A DNA stretch of 64,000 nt from Pseudomonas triclosanedens (GCF_026686735.1 NZ_CP113432.1:744001-808000), one strand, 5' to 3'. Positions 18,182-26,629 are shown, counted from the first letter of the stretch. Translations and numbers: made by a program. The notes: generated by a model from the letters alone, not told the origin.

Positions 18182-19066
18182 ATGCGCATGCGCCTGATGC
18201 TGTTGGGTGGCGGTAATGCCCTTGGACAGGCGCTGATCCGCCTTGGTGCCGAGGAGGACATCGGCTTCCTCGCCCCCCGGCCGCCGGAACAGGGCTGGGA
18301 TGCTTCCAGCCTGACTGTCCTGCTCGACGAAACCCGTCCCGACGCGGTGATCAACCTCGCCTACTATTTCGACTGGTTTCAGGCCGAGAGTGTCAGCGAC
18401 GTGCGCCTGGCCAGCCAGGAGCGTGCGGTGGAACGCTTGGCGGAGCTGTGCCAGCACCACGACATCCTGCTGATCCAGCCTTCCAGCTACCGCGTCTTCG
18501 ATGGTGCGCGCGCCACCGCCTACAGCGAGAAGGACGAGCCGCTGCCGCTCGGCCAGCGCGGGCAGGCTCTCTGGCGCATGGAACAGTGGGTCCGCGCCAC
18601 CTGTCCGCGGCATGTGCTGCTGCGCTTCGGCTGGCTACTCGACGACAGCCGTGACGGCGTGCTCGGGCGCTTCCTCGAGCGGGCGGAGAAGGAGCAGGTG
18701 CTGTTCCTCGCCGACGACCGCCGCGGCAACCCGACCCCGGTGGACGACGCCGCGCGGGTGATTCTCTCGGTGCTCAAGCAGCTCGATTGCCAGGCGCCGC
18801 TGTGGGGGACCTACCACTACGGCGGCCTTGAGGCCACTACCACGCTTTCGCTGGGCCAGGTGGTGCTCGGCGAGGCCCGGACCTTCCGTGCCCTGGCGGT
18901 GCAGGAGCCGAGCCCGCAGGCTCACGCCGCACGCCCGGACGCCGGCGACGAACCGCAGCACGCGGTGCTCGCCTGCAAGAAGATCCTTCACACCTTCGGC
19001 ATCAAGCCGCGCGCCTGGCGTGCCGGCCTGCCTGCCCTGCTGGACCGGTACTATCGCCATGTCTGA
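18182..19066 (+). CDS. Sugar nucleotide-binding SDR-like protein (RmlD-like)
   Basis: The 294-residue protein resembles the dTDP-4-dehydrorhamnose reductase/NAD-dependent epimerase superfamily. A Rossmann glycine motif LLGGGNALGQALI lies at the N terminus, followed by NLAYYFDWFQAE and the QPSSYRVFDG segment in the position of the usual active-site strand. The classic YxxxK is not obvious, so it may be a binding or regulatory homologue. The start is uncertain: ATG codons at 18182 and 18188 and an in-frame TTG at 18164 are all weakly supported. It overlaps the next SDR gene by eight bases, so the two probably work together. Confidence 0.75.
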   Translation: MRMRLMLLGGGNALGQALIRLGAEEDIGFLAPRPPEQGWDASSLTVLLDETRPDAVINLAYYFDWFQAESVSDVRLASQERAVERLAELCQHHDILLIQPSSYRVFDGARATAYSEKDEPLPLGQRGQALWRMEQWVRATCPRHVLLRFGWLLDDSRDGVLGRFLERAEKEQVLFLADDRRGNPTPVDDAARVILSVLKQLDCQAPLWGTYHYGGLEATTTLSLGQVVLGEARTFRALAVQEPSPQAHAARPDAGDEPQHAVLACKKILHTFGIKPRAWRAGLPALLDRYYRHV

Positions 19067-19997
19067 TCGCATCATGCCTTCCGCACAACCGATCCTCATC
19101 ACCGGCGGAGCTGGCTTCATCGGCTCTCACCTGGCTGACGCCCTGCTGGCGTTGGGTTTTGTCGTTCGGGTGCTGGATGACCTGTCGACCGGCAAGCGCG
19201 AGAACCTGGCCGACGGAGTCGAGCTGATCGTTGGCGACGTCGCCGACGCGATGCTGCTGCGTCAGGCCGCGAGCGGCTGCCAGGCCGTGGTTCACCTCGC
19301 GGCGGTCGCCTCGGTGCAAGCCTCGGTAGACGACCCGGTCAGTACCCATCGCAGCAACTTCATCGGCACCCTGAATGTGTGCGAGGCGATGCGCGTCGAA
19401 GGCATTCGCCGCGTGCTGTTCGCTTCCAGCGCGGCGGTCTATGGGCAGAATGGCGAGGGCATGGCAGTTAGCGAAGATACCGTCAAGGCGCCGTTGACAC
19501 CCTATGCTTCGGACAAGCTGGCCAGCGAGTACTACCTGGATTTCTACCGGCGTGAACACGGCCTGGAGCCGGCAATCTTCCGCTTCTTCAACGTCTACGG
19601 GCCGCGCCAGGATCCGTCGTCGCCTTATTCCGGGGTGATCAGCATCTTTGCCCAGCGTGCGGTGGAGCGCCTGCCGATCACCGTATTCGGCGACGGCGAA
19701 CAAACCCGCGACTTCATCTACATTGGCGACCTGGTCAAGCTGCTGGTGCAGGCGCTGCTGGCCGAGAAAGTGGCGGAGTCGGCCATCAACGTCGGCCTGG
19801 ATCGCTCCACCAGTCTCAACCAGTTGCTGGCCGAGATCGGGCGGCTCACTGGTGGCATGCCGCCGATCAGCCATGCCGCGCCGCGTGCCGGGGACATCCG
19901 CCATTCGCGCGCCGACAACAGCCGTCTGCTTGCGCATTACTCGCTGGAAGAACCTACGCCGCTGGCAGTAGGGCTGGCGCGTCTGCTCGGGCGCTGA
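19059..19997 (+). CDS. NAD-dependent epimerase/dehydratase (UDP-glucose 4-epimerase-like)
   Basis: The 312-residue extended SDR has the NAD-binding motif GGAGFIGSHL near residues 15-25, DDLSTGKREN, active-site serines in SSAAVYG and the catalytic YASDK (YxxxK). NVYGPRQDP and the GDGEQTRDFIYIGD block are typical of GalE/WbpP-like epimerases. It likely interconverts a UDP- or dTDP-sugar for surface polysaccharide, but no glycosyltransferase neighbours reveal which. The start overlaps the previous gene. Confidence 0.88.
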   Translation: MSDRIMPSAQPILITGGAGFIGSHLADALLALGFVVRVLDDLSTGKRENLADGVELIVGDVADAMLLRQAASGCQAVVHLAAVASVQASVDDPVSTHRSNFIGTLNVCEAMRVEGIRRVLFASSAAVYGQNGEGMAVSEDTVKAPLTPYASDKLASEYYLDFYRREHGLEPAIFRFFNVYGPRQDPSSPYSGVISIFAQRAVERLPITVFGDGEQTRDFIYIGDLVKLLVQALLAEKVAESAINVGLDRSTSLNQLLAEIGRLTGGMPPISHAAPRAGDIRHSRADNSRLLAHYSLEEPTPLAVGLARLLGR

Positions 19998-20354
19998 TCA
20001 CCACCAGGGTTTCTCGATAGCCATTGTGAAGATGCCGCCAAGTGCCGTCAGCGCAAGCACGCTGAGCACGGCCTTGCGCGGCTTCGAAACGCTGCGCAGG
20101 GCGAACGCGGCGAGCACGATGTAGAGCACCAGCAGCCCGATCTTCACCTTCAGCCAGACCGGGAGCGGCCAGGGCATCACCAGGTGCACCAGGCCGAGCG
20201 CGCTGAGCAGCAGCAGGGTGTCGATCAGGTGCGGAAGGCCCCGCAGCCAGCCTTGTGGGCGGACGCTCCACCAACTCAGTCCCAGGCGCAGCAGAAACAG
20301 CAGGGTGCTCAGAATGGCGAGGCTGACGTGAAGGGCCTTGAGTTCGAGATACAT
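19998..20354 (-). CDS. SirB-family inner membrane protein
   Basis: The 118-residue protein has four predicted transmembrane helices (about 7-25, 42-62, 67-87 and 95-113) and the SirB2 features LKALHVSLAILS at the N terminus and KVKIGLLVLYI in the middle. The family name comes from a Salmonella invasion-gene regulator; its biochemical function is unknown. It is convergent with and abuts the epimerase gene. A terminator separates it from the upstream oprG. Confidence 0.85.
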   Translation of the reverse strand: MYLELKALHVSLAILSTLLFLLRLGLSWWSVRPQGWLRGLPHLIDTLLLLSALGLVHLVMPWPLPVWLKVKIGLLVLYIVLAAFALRSVSKPRKAVLSVLALTALGGIFTMAIEKPWW

Positions 20355-20370
20355 ACGTTTTCCCTGAAAA

Positions 20371-20397
20371 AGAAAAAGGCGCCCGAGGGCGCCTTCT
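20371..20397 (-). terminator. Intrinsic terminator downstream of oprG
   Basis: On the minus strand GAAGGCGCCC and GGGCGCCTTTTTC form a compact stem with a T-tract ending at about 20371. It lies between oprG and the SirB gene, so sirB is probably expressed by read-through or from its own promoter. Confidence 0.88.
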
Positions 20398-20411
20398 TCA
20401 CGTTCGGTCCG

Positions 20412-21131
20412 TTAGAAACGGTAACCGAAACCGACCATGTAAACCCAGGGATCTACGTCGACGTTTACCTTGGTCTTGGTCACGCCCAGTGCGGACGGGC
20501 CGTTGACGCTGGCCTTGGTGTCGATGTCCATGTACCAGACCGCGGCGTTGACGAAGGCGTGCTCGTTGAGCATGTAATCCATGCCCAGCTCGGCAGCCAG
20601 ACCCCAGGAATCCTGCAGCTTCAGGTTGCTGAAGCCCTGGTCCTTGCGGTTGCTGGCGAGGTCTTCGTCGAAGAAGGTGGTGTAGTTAATGCCCAGACCG
20701 CCGTAGGGTTGGAAGGCGGAGCTGGTACCGCCCATTGGGTAGTACTGCAGGAGCACGGTTGGCGGCAGTTGCTTGATGTCGGCCAGCTTGCCGTCCAGGC
20801 CGGAGAGGCCGGTAGCCTTGTTCAGGCCCTTGACGTCAACCTGGTGTTTGAACGGAGTGGCGGCGACCAGCTCGACACCGATCTTGTCGGTGAGCAGGTA
20901 GCTGAAGGTCAGGCCCAGTTGGGTGTCGCTGTCGACGGTGGCCTTGGTGCCGCTGACCTTGGTGCCATCGAGTTTCACGTTGCCGCTGCTGTCATCCGGG
21001 GCAACGGTGGCGATACCGCCGCGGACGATGAAATCGCCAGCCTTGTGGCCGCGGATATCGGCGGCCTGGGCCACGATCGGGGTGGCGACTGCCAGAGCGA
21101 GAAGCGAGGTGGTGAGCCAGGACTTACGCAT
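20412..21131 (-). CDS. oprG: OmpW-family outer membrane porin OprG
   Basis: The 239-residue protein closely resembles P. aeruginosa OprG as I recall it. It has signal peptide MRKSWLTTSLLALAVATP with cleavage near AQA-AD, then ADIRGHKAGDFIVRGG, QLGLTFSYLLTDK, KLADIKQLPPTVLLQYYP and FFDEDLASNRKDQGF, ending in GFGYRF with the C-terminal Phe needed for barrel assembly. OmpW proteins form narrow eight-stranded channels for small hydrophobic molecules. The start was chosen by GGAG spacing and signal peptide; an in-frame start 12 bases earlier is possible. A TTGA-N6-TCAA site about 75 bases upstream agrees with known anaerobic ANR control of oprG. Confidence 0.94.
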   Translation of the reverse strand: MRKSWLTTSLLALAVATPIVAQAADIRGHKAGDFIVRGGIATVAPDDSSGNVKLDGTKVSGTKATVDSDTQLGLTFSYLLTDKIGVELVAATPFKHQVDVKGLNKATGLSGLDGKLADIKQLPPTVLLQYYPMGGTSSAFQPYGGLGINYTTFFDEDLASNRKDQGFSNLKLQDSWGLAAELGMDYMLNEHAFVNAAVWYMDIDTKASVNGPSALGVTKTKVNVDVDPWVYMVGFGYRF

Positions 21132-21173
21132 GATGAGCTCCATATCTCTTTGGTATAAGTGTTGGTGCTCAGA

Positions 21174-21214
21174 ATAGTAGAGAGCGCTAAAAGTGCTCTG
21201 TTGACCTGGCTCAA
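21174..21214 (-). promoter_or_regulatory. ANR/FNR-type box and -10 element of oprG
   Basis: TTGACCTGGCTCAA (21201-21214) has both TTGA/TCAA half-sites of the FNR-family palindrome. On the minus strand a TACTAT -10 hexamer lies at 21179-21174. With initiation near 21167 the box is centred at about -40, the class II activator position, and would replace the -35 element. Only the inner bases deviate from TTGAT-N4-ATCAA. Confidence 0.75.
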
Positions 21215-21267
21215 TAAACGCCAAAAGCTTTACTGGTTGGAAAGGTGCGACAAAGTGCCGCAGAGTT

Positions 21268-21789
21268 TCACTCTCCGGTGTATTCGTAGGGTTCGATGCT
21301 GCTCACCTGCATCTGGTAGCCGGCTTCGGCGAGGTCGCTTTCCACCGCTTTCACGCTCAACTTGCCGACGATCCAGAACGGCTGGTACAGCTCGTCTACC
21401 TTTACACCCTTGCCGCCTCGAACATAGACGATCTGGTTGGACGGCGGCGGTGGCACATGGATACACGCGCCGTAGTACGGCACCAGCAGGAAGTCGCGTA
21501 CCGTCTGGCCATCCTCTGCCACCTCCAGCGGCACTATGTAGCCCGGCATCTTTACTTCCTGCCCGTCCAGCGCCTGTACCACCGGGGCGTGTGGCGTCTG
21601 TTGCTTCACCGCCGGGCCGCTCTCGGCGTTCAACGCATCGGAGAGAGCGGATATGTCGTGCAGTGGCGTCGGCGGAGGTGGCGGCGGTGCGCCTTCGGGG
21701 ATCAACTCCGGCCAGGTGAGTTCGCGCGGCGCGCCTGCCCAGGTGGTGAAGCTGGCCAGCAACAGCAGCAGGAAAGACAGGCGGCGCAT
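21268..21789 (-). CDS. DUF3299 secreted protein of the zinc-linked ABC operon
   Basis: The 173-residue protein has a signal peptide (MRRLSFLLLLLASFTTWA, cleaved near AGA) and a conserved soluble domain with KMPGYIVPLEV and FLLVPYYGACIHVPPPPSNQ, the DUF3299 hallmark including a cysteine-histidine pair that could bind metal. Located last in a four-gene unit with an FtsX-like permease and an ABC ATPase behind a Zur-like box, it is likely periplasmic and linked to zinc supply. Exact function unknown. Confidence 0.85.
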   Translation of the reverse strand: MRRLSFLLLLLASFTTWAGAPRELTWPELIPEGAPPPPPPTPLHDISALSDALNAESGPAVKQQTPHAPVVQALDGQEVKMPGYIVPLEVAEDGQTVRDFLLVPYYGACIHVPPPPSNQIVYVRGGKGVKVDELYQPFWIVGKLSVKAVESDLAEAGYQMQVSSIEPYEYTGE

Positions 21790-21798
21790 CGGTGTACC

Positions 21799-23064
21799 TC
21801 AGAGTCGGATCGACAGCCCGTCGGCAAGCGACTGGCGATAGGCGCGCCAGGCCGGCACACAGCCGATCACCAGCGCGGCCAGCAGTATGCCGCCCAGCAG
21901 GGACCATTCATAGCCGCTGGGCAGCGCCAGTGGCAGGAACAATCCGTAGCTGGCCTGCAGGTAGCCCTGGCTGGCGGCGATACCGACGTAGAGCAGCGTG
22001 GTGCCCAGGACCACCCCGGCCAACGCCAGGGCGAACGCTTCGGCGATCAGCAGGCTGAAAATGTGCCAGGGCCGCGCGCCGACCGAGCGCAGTATGGCCA
22101 TTTCCCTGCGCCGCTCGTTGAGGCTGGTGAGGATGGCGGTGAGCATGCCGATCAGGCCGGTGAGCACGACGAACAGGGAAACCACGAACAGCGCTTTCTC
22201 AGCCGTTCCCATCAGCCCCCAGAGTTCCTGCAGGGCTACGCCGGGCAGGATCGCCAGCAGCGGCTCGCCGTCGTATTCGTTGATCTGTCGTTGCAGAGTG
22301 AAGGTGGCGACCTTGCTTTTCAGGCCCAGCAGGAAGGCGGTGATGGCCTTGGGTTGCAGGTCCATGCTGCGCGCCTGGTCTTCGCTGATGCGCGCCGCGC
22401 CGCGGGCCGGCACGCCGTTCTTCCAGTCGACATGCAGCGCCTCCATGCCTTGCAGGGAGATGTGCAGCGTGCGGTCCACCGGCGTGCCGGTGCGCTTGAG
22501 GATGCCGACCACGGTGAATGGTTTGTCGTCGTGCTGGACCAGCGAGATGGTGCTGACGCCGTGGGCCAGCACGATCCTGTCGCCAAGCTTGTAATGCAGC
22601 GCTTCCGCCACTTCGGCACCGAGCACCACATCGAACAGGTCCTCGCCGAATGGCTTGCCCTGGGCCAGTTCCAGGCTTTGCCCGCGGCCAAAGCGGTAGT
22701 GCTCGAAGTAACCGGTATCGGTACCCATTACGCGGTAGCCGCGATGCGAGTCGCCCAGGGAAATCGGGATCGCCCACTTCACCAGCGGGCTGTGGGAGAC
22801 GGTCTGGTAGCTCTCCCAGCGGATGTTGTTGGTCGCGTTGCCGATGCGGAACACCGAATACAGCAGCAGGTTCACCGAACCGGAGCGAGCACCGACGATC
22901 AGGTCGGTGCCGGAAATGGTGCTGGCGAAGCTGGCCTTGGCTTCGGTTCGCACACGCTCCACTGCCAGCAGCAGGCAGGCGGAGAGTGCGATGGCGAAGA
23001 TGGTCAGCAGGGCGGTGAAACGGCGATTGGAGAGGCTGGCAAGCGCCAGGCGCAACAGGTACAT
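21799..23064 (-). CDS. FtsX/MacB-like ABC transporter permease
   Basis: The 421-residue membrane protein has one N-terminal span (about 15-35), a large periplasmic MacB-type domain, and three C-terminal spans (about 290-315, 340-365 and 385-405) with the FtsX-core sequence ERRREMAILRSVGARPWHIFSLL. Such type VII permeases transmit ATP-driven movement to the periplasm rather than pumping through the membrane. The start MYLLRLALASLSNRRF is right for the family; the upstream in-frame extension overlaps the ATPase gene. It pairs with the ATPase two bases upstream. Confidence 0.9.
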   Translation of the reverse strand: MYLLRLALASLSNRRFTALLTIFAIALSACLLLAVERVRTEAKASFASTISGTDLIVGARSGSVNLLLYSVFRIGNATNNIRWESYQTVSHSPLVKWAIPISLGDSHRGYRVMGTDTGYFEHYRFGRGQSLELAQGKPFGEDLFDVVLGAEVAEALHYKLGDRIVLAHGVSTISLVQHDDKPFTVVGILKRTGTPVDRTLHISLQGMEALHVDWKNGVPARGAARISEDQARSMDLQPKAITAFLLGLKSKVATFTLQRQINEYDGEPLLAILPGVALQELWGLMGTAEKALFVVSLFVVLTGLIGMLTAILTSLNERRREMAILRSVGARPWHIFSLLIAEAFALALAGVVLGTTLLYVGIAASQGYLQASYGLFLPLALPSGYEWSLLGGILLAALVIGCVPAWRAYRQSLADGLSIRL

Positions 23065-23066
23065 GT

Positions 23067-23774
23067 TCAGATTCCCCGTGGGCTGGCGGCGCGATTGAGG
23101 TCGGCGAGCGACAGGCTGCGGTCGAACAGCGTCGCCAGGCTCTGGTCGTGGCTGACGAACAGCAGGCTGGCGCCGGCCTCGCGGCATTCGGCGAACAGCA
23201 ACTGGAGGAATGCCTCGCGGGTATCGGCGTCCAGCGCGGAGGTCGGTTCGTCGGCGATGACCAGCTCCGGCTGGCCGATCAGTGCGCGCGCGGCGGCGAC
23301 TCGCTGTTGCTGGCCAATGGAGAGGCTGTCTGCGCGGCGTTCGATCAGGCTCCGATCCCCCAGGCCGAGATGGCCCAGCAACGTGTCGGCGGCCTGGGCG
23401 ACGCTGCCGTGGCGGCCTTTCGCGCGTTCGGCGCGGCTGCGTGAGAAGTGGCAGGGCAACTCGACGTTCTCGCGTACTGACAGAAACGGCAGCAGGTTGA
23501 ATTGCTGGAAGATATAGCCGGTGTGATCGACGCGGAAGTGGTCGCGGCGGGCCGCCTTCATTTGCGCAATGTCTTCGCCGAGCAGGCGGACGCTGCCGCG
23601 CTGCGGGCGCTGGACGCCGCCGAGCAGGCCGAGCAGGGTGGTCTTGCCGCTGCCGGAAGGGCCCTTGAGGAACAGGCTTTCGCCGCGCTCCAGGCGGAAG
23701 CTGGGTATGTCCAGCAACTCGTCCTGGCCGGGCCAGGCGAAGCCGAGGTTGTCGAGTTCGATCAGTGCGGTCAT
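23067..23774 (-). CDS. ABC transporter ATP-binding protein (LolD/MacB type)
   Basis: The 235-residue ATPase contains Walker A GPSGSGKTT near 39-47, a Q-loop FQQFNLLPFLSV, signature LSIGQQQRVAAARAL, Walker B LVIADEPTSALD and H-loop SHDQSL. It is the energising subunit for the adjacent FtsX-like permease. The operon context (DUF2796 first, DUF3299 last, Zur-like site upstream) suggests zinc-limitation function. The start MTALIELDNLG removes an unsupported 15-residue extension. Confidence 0.92.
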   Translation of the reverse strand: MTALIELDNLGFAWPGQDELLDIPSFRLERGESLFLKGPSGSGKTTLLGLLGGVQRPQRGSVRLLGEDIAQMKAARRDHFRVDHTGYIFQQFNLLPFLSVRENVELPCHFSRSRAERAKGRHGSVAQAADTLLGHLGLGDRSLIERRADSLSIGQQQRVAAARALIGQPELVIADEPTSALDADTREAFLQLLFAECREAGASLLFVSHDQSLATLFDRSLSLADLNRAASPRGI

Positions 23775-23844
23775 GGCGGATGGGTATCGGGAAAGGCCCG
23801 AGCCTACCCGCGCTGGCACCGCGCGAACAGGGCCGGGCGGGCGA

Positions 23845-24396
23845 TCAGAAGGTCAGGACAGTGTTTGACGGGGTGAGCTCGATGCCTTGCTGGCCGCGTG
23901 GGCCGATCATCTGTACCTGGACTTTCTGAGTGGCCGGGAAGCGCTTGAACAGCGGCGCGAAGTCGAGGCTGGCGAGGGCCTTGGGTGTGCTGCAGGTGAA
24001 CTGATAGTGGGCGTGGATGTCGGCGTGGTGGGGGCCGTCGTGGTCGCCATCGTCGTCGTGCTTGGCGCCGGTATCGCCGAACAGCGGGCTCTCCAGCTCG
24101 GCCGAGGTCAGGTTGCAGTTGGCTGCGGCGGGGATATCGAACAATTGCAGCGGCTTCTTCAGCAGCGCCTGGGTGCTGGCGACGGTAGCCTTGTCGGCGG
24201 CGCTGGTGGCGGCGTGCTCGAAGCCGACGAGGTTCATAGCCGGGCTGTCCAGTTCCAGCTCCAGGGTGGTGCCGTCCAGCGCGACGTTGACCTGGGCGAC
24301 GCCATGCTCGTGCTTGCCGAGGCTGCCGTGGTCGTGGTCGTCATGGGCGGTGGCGGCGAAGGGCAGAAGAGTGAGGGCGAGCAGCAAGGGGCGCAT
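23845..24396 (-). CDS. DUF2796 periplasmic His-rich zinc-binding protein
   Basis: The 183-residue protein has a signal peptide (cleaved near AATA-HDD) followed at once by HDDHDHGSLGKHEHG. A second histidine cluster, KHDDDGDHDGPHHADIHAHY, lies near residues 114-133. These match DUF2796 proteins, which are associated with zinc transport. It is the first gene of the unit with the ABC ATPase, permease and DUF3299. A good GGAG precedes the chosen ATG, and a Zur-like palindrome lies 25-43 bases upstream. It likely captures Zn2+ in the periplasm under starvation. Confidence 0.88.
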   Translation of the reverse strand: MRPLLLALTLLPFAATAHDDHDHGSLGKHEHGVAQVNVALDGTTLELELDSPAMNLVGFEHAATSAADKATVASTQALLKKPLQLFDIPAAANCNLTSAELESPLFGDTGAKHDDDGDHDGPHHADIHAHYQFTCSTPKALASLDFAPLFKRFPATQKVQVQMIGPRGQQGIELTPSNTVLTF

Positions 24397-24420
24397 GGTG
24401 AACTCCACCGTTTGAATGAT

Positions 24421-24439
24421 TTTGTTACGTTATAACAAA
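24421..24439. promoter_or_regulatory. Zur-like operator upstream of the DUF2796 operon
   Basis: TTTGTTA (24421-24427) and TAACAAA (24433-24439) form a perfect 7-bp inverted repeat with a CGTTA centre. The core, read on the minus strand, contains GTTATAAC, like the GTTATA-N2-TATAAC-type Zur motif. It overlaps the expected promoter of the minus-strand zinc-linked operon, so zinc-bound Zur would block transcription. It also lies about 85 bases before the plus-strand gene at 24523. Confidence 0.7.
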
Positions 24440-24522
24440 CGAAATGGAAACGCCAGAGCCCCGAAGTTGGCGCATAACGAACGGCATGGGAGCATGCGCG
24501 AAATGCCGCGAGGAGAGGTGCG

Positions 24523-24873
24523 ATGGTAAGAATTCGAGGGACCATCGGTGAGATGCCGGTGGACCTGACCGTGGAGCTGGACGATGCCGACTGGGCGCGC
24601 CTGGCGCAGAACCTGCCGGCGGCAGCCGTGCAGCCGCCCGCTGCGGCGCCGCTTCCTGCGGCGAACGACCCGGCGGATCGGTTGTGGCGGGCCGCCCAGG
24701 ACCTCCTGCGGCGCAGTGGCAGTAGCGAAGGGCCGCAATTGCTGGACGAACTGGCAGCGCTGGCCGGCGGTTCGGGAGCGGCCAAAGGGCTGCTGGTGCG
24801 CTTGCGGCACAGCCCGAAGGTGAAGATTGAAGTGCGCGACGGCGTGCAGGTATTCAGCTGGCTGGGAGAGTAG
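24523..24873 (+). CDS. Conserved hypothetical protein
   Basis: The 116-residue soluble protein has no motif I recognise. It starts MVRIRGTIGEMPVDLTVELD (a beta-strand-like segment), has an Ala/Pro-rich linker (about 32-48), a helical middle DRLWRAAQDLLRRSG, and ends KVKIEVRDGVQVFSWLGE. A purine-rich GAGGAGAGGTGCG precedes the ATG. It is divergent from the zinc-linked operon and convergent with ybbN/cnoX. By synteny it is a Pseudomonas-conserved gene; no function is proposed. Confidence 0.75.
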   Translation: MVRIRGTIGEMPVDLTVELDDADWARLAQNLPAAAVQPPAAAPLPAANDPADRLWRAAQDLLRRSGSSEGPQLLDELAALAGGSGAAKGLLVRLRHSPKVKIEVRDGVQVFSWLGE

Positions 24874-24902
24874 CGAAGACAGGCGCGGCACCGCACTTGT
24901 GA

Positions 24903-24926
24903 AAAAGGGCGCCTCGCGGCGCCCTG
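24903..24926 (-). terminator. Intrinsic terminator of ybbN/cnoX
   Basis: GGGCGCC (24907-24913) and GGCGCCC (24918-24924) form the stem. On the minus strand the T-tract TTTTTC follows, just after the cnoX stop codon. The convergent hypothetical gene ends 30 bases away and may also use the hairpin. Confidence 0.85.
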
Positions 24927-24931
24927 GTCGA

Positions 24932-25801
24932 TCAGTACAGTACGTTCGCCAGCTTGCGCCGGTAGGCGATCACCAGCGGGTGGTCGTTGCCCAGCAGGTC
25001 GAAGACTTGTACCAGCGTCTTGCGCGGCAGGTCCTCGCCATAGCTGCGGTTGCGCACGAAGAGTTTGAGCAGGGCATCCATCGCCGCCTCGTACTGCTGG
25101 CGGGCCAGTTGCTGGATGGCCAACTGGTAGGTCGCTTCGTCGTCGTTGGCGTCGGCGGCCAGGCGGGTCTTCAGCGTGGCGGCGTCCGGAAGGTCGGCAG
25201 CCTGGCGCAGGAAAGTCAGTTGCGCCTTGGCGGCGGCCAGCGCCTGCTTGTGCTCGTCGCTCTTCACCGCGCCCAGCACGGTTTCGGCTTCACCCAGTTC
25301 GCCACGCTCGGCCAGGCAGCGCGCGTAGAGAATCAGCGCGGCGGCATCGCTGTTGTCTTCGCTCAGCAGGGCTTTGAGCAGCGCCTCGGATTCGGCGAAA
25401 CGCCCTTCGTTGAAGGCAGTCTGCGCCAGTTCCAGCGGGTTGTCGGTGGCCGGCGCGGGCGGCGGGACGTGCTGTTCGAGCATCTGGCGGATCGCCGATT
25501 CTGGCTGCGCGCCGGCGAAGCCGTCGACCGGCTGGCCATCCTTGAACAGCACCACGGTGGGCAGGCTGCGGATGCCGAAGCGCATCACGATGTCCTGCTC
25601 GATGTCGCAGTTGACCTTGGCCAGCAGCAGCTCGCCCTGGTAGGACTCGGTGATCTGCGCCAGCAGCGGCATCAGTGCCTTGCACGGCGCGCACCAGTCG
25701 GCCCAGAAGTCCACCAGGACCGGCTTGTGGAAGGAGTTCTCGATGACGACCTGGTCGAAGTTGGCGATCGTGGCGTCGAAGATGTAGGGCGTATCGCTCA
25801 T
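24932..25801 (-). CDS. cnoX: Thioredoxin-like chaperone-redoxin CnoX (YbbN)
   Basis: The 289-residue protein has an N-terminal thioredoxin domain (about 1-110) with intact active site WCAPC and cis-proline region RSLPTVVLFKDG. A C-terminal TPR-like helical region follows (NPLELAQTAFNEGRFAESEALL onward). This is the CnoX/YbbN architecture: a holdase that protects proteins from oxidation and hands them to GroEL. Unlike E. coli CnoX, which has SxxC, the CxxC is retained, so it probably has redox activity. The start MSDTPYIFDA is preferred over an upstream in-frame codon. Confidence 0.92.
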   Translation of the reverse strand: MSDTPYIFDATIANFDQVVIENSFHKPVLVDFWADWCAPCKALMPLLAQITESYQGELLLAKVNCDIEQDIVMRFGIRSLPTVVLFKDGQPVDGFAGAQPESAIRQMLEQHVPPPAPATDNPLELAQTAFNEGRFAESEALLKALLSEDNSDAAALILYARCLAERGELGEAETVLGAVKSDEHKQALAAAKAQLTFLRQAADLPDAATLKTRLAADANDDEATYQLAIQQLARQQYEAAMDALLKLFVRNRSYGEDLPRKTLVQVFDLLGNDHPLVIAYRRKLANVLY

Positions 25802-25972
25802 GGGGGATCTCGGGCGAGTGGGGGCGATGAGAGTGGTTGCCACTATAAGTGGGGGCGCCCATCGGCGGAAACAACCTCCCGGCTGGCGCTCGATATGGTC
25901 CGTGCGCGAACTCGGGATGGCTGGTAGCCCTGCTGTCGGCGCGGCGGTCGACGTGGAGCGTCCGTGGAAAGC

Positions 25973-26629
25973 TCAGTTGCGTCGTGCGTGATACAGGCTC
26001 ACGTGCCTGAACTCGGCGGGCTCGGCCAGGTCCGGCCAGGTACAGCCGTCGAGGATCGCCAGACGCTGGTAGAGCGGATGGCTGAAGTCGCGGACCCGTG
26101 AGTCGGCCACCAGCGCCTCGCGGCCACGGCCGAGGAACTCGTCCAGCAGCGGCAGGTTGGCGCGGTCGTAGAGCACGTCGGCGACGATGACCAGGTCGAA
26201 GCGATCCTCTTCCTTGAAGAAGTCGTCGGAGTAGCTGAGCGTCACACCGTTGAGTTCGGCGTTGGCGCGGCAGGCATCCAGCGCCAGCGGGTCCAGGTCG
26301 CAGGCCACCACCTCGGCTGCGCCTGCCTTGGTCGCGGCGATGGCCGCGATGCCCGAGCCTGCGCCGAAATCCAGTACGCGCTTGCCGCGAACCCACTCGG
26401 GGTTCTCCGCCAGCCAGTGCGCCAGCACCAGCCCACTGGCCCAGCAGAAGCACCAGTAAGGCGGATCTTCGAGGATGCGGCGGGTTTCGTCGGGGCTGAA
26501 TTCGCGGTCCATGTTCTGCGCGTCGATCAGCCACAGGTCGATGTCGGTGCCCGGCAGGCGCTCGGCGCAGAGGTGCGCATCGCCCAGCAGTTCGCTGAGC
26601 GCCCGTTGCAGTTGAGCGGGCGGCGTCAC
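25973..26629 (-). CDS. Class I SAM-dependent methyltransferase (ETFB-KMT/PrmA-like)
   Basis: The 218-residue protein has the SAM-binding motif [20 protein letters not shown] near residues 85-105, an acidic second motif [13 protein letters not shown] and a post-I motif [12 protein letters not shown]. The segment [19 protein letters not shown] is typical of lysine methyltransferases related to PrmA and the electron-transfer flavoprotein beta methylase. The substrate is probably a protein lysine, but this is inferred. It overlaps the lipoprotein gene by four bases, so they form an operon. Confidence 0.85.
   Translation of the reverse strand: MTPPAQLQRALSELLGDAHLCAERLPGTDIDLWLIDAQNMDREFSPDETRRILEDPPYWCFCWASGLVLAHWLAENPEWVRGKRVLDFGAGSGIAAIAATKAGAAEVVACDLDPLALDACRANAELNGVTLSYSDDFFKEEDRFDLVIVADVLYDRANLPLLDEFLGRGREALVADSRVRDFSHPLYQRLAILDGCTWPDLAEPAEFRHVSLYHARRN

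Noticed and set aside
21457..23517. 686-codon plus-strand open frame over the DUF3299/permease/ATPase genes
   Set aside because: Spans three well-supported minus-strand genes and has no recognisable fold.
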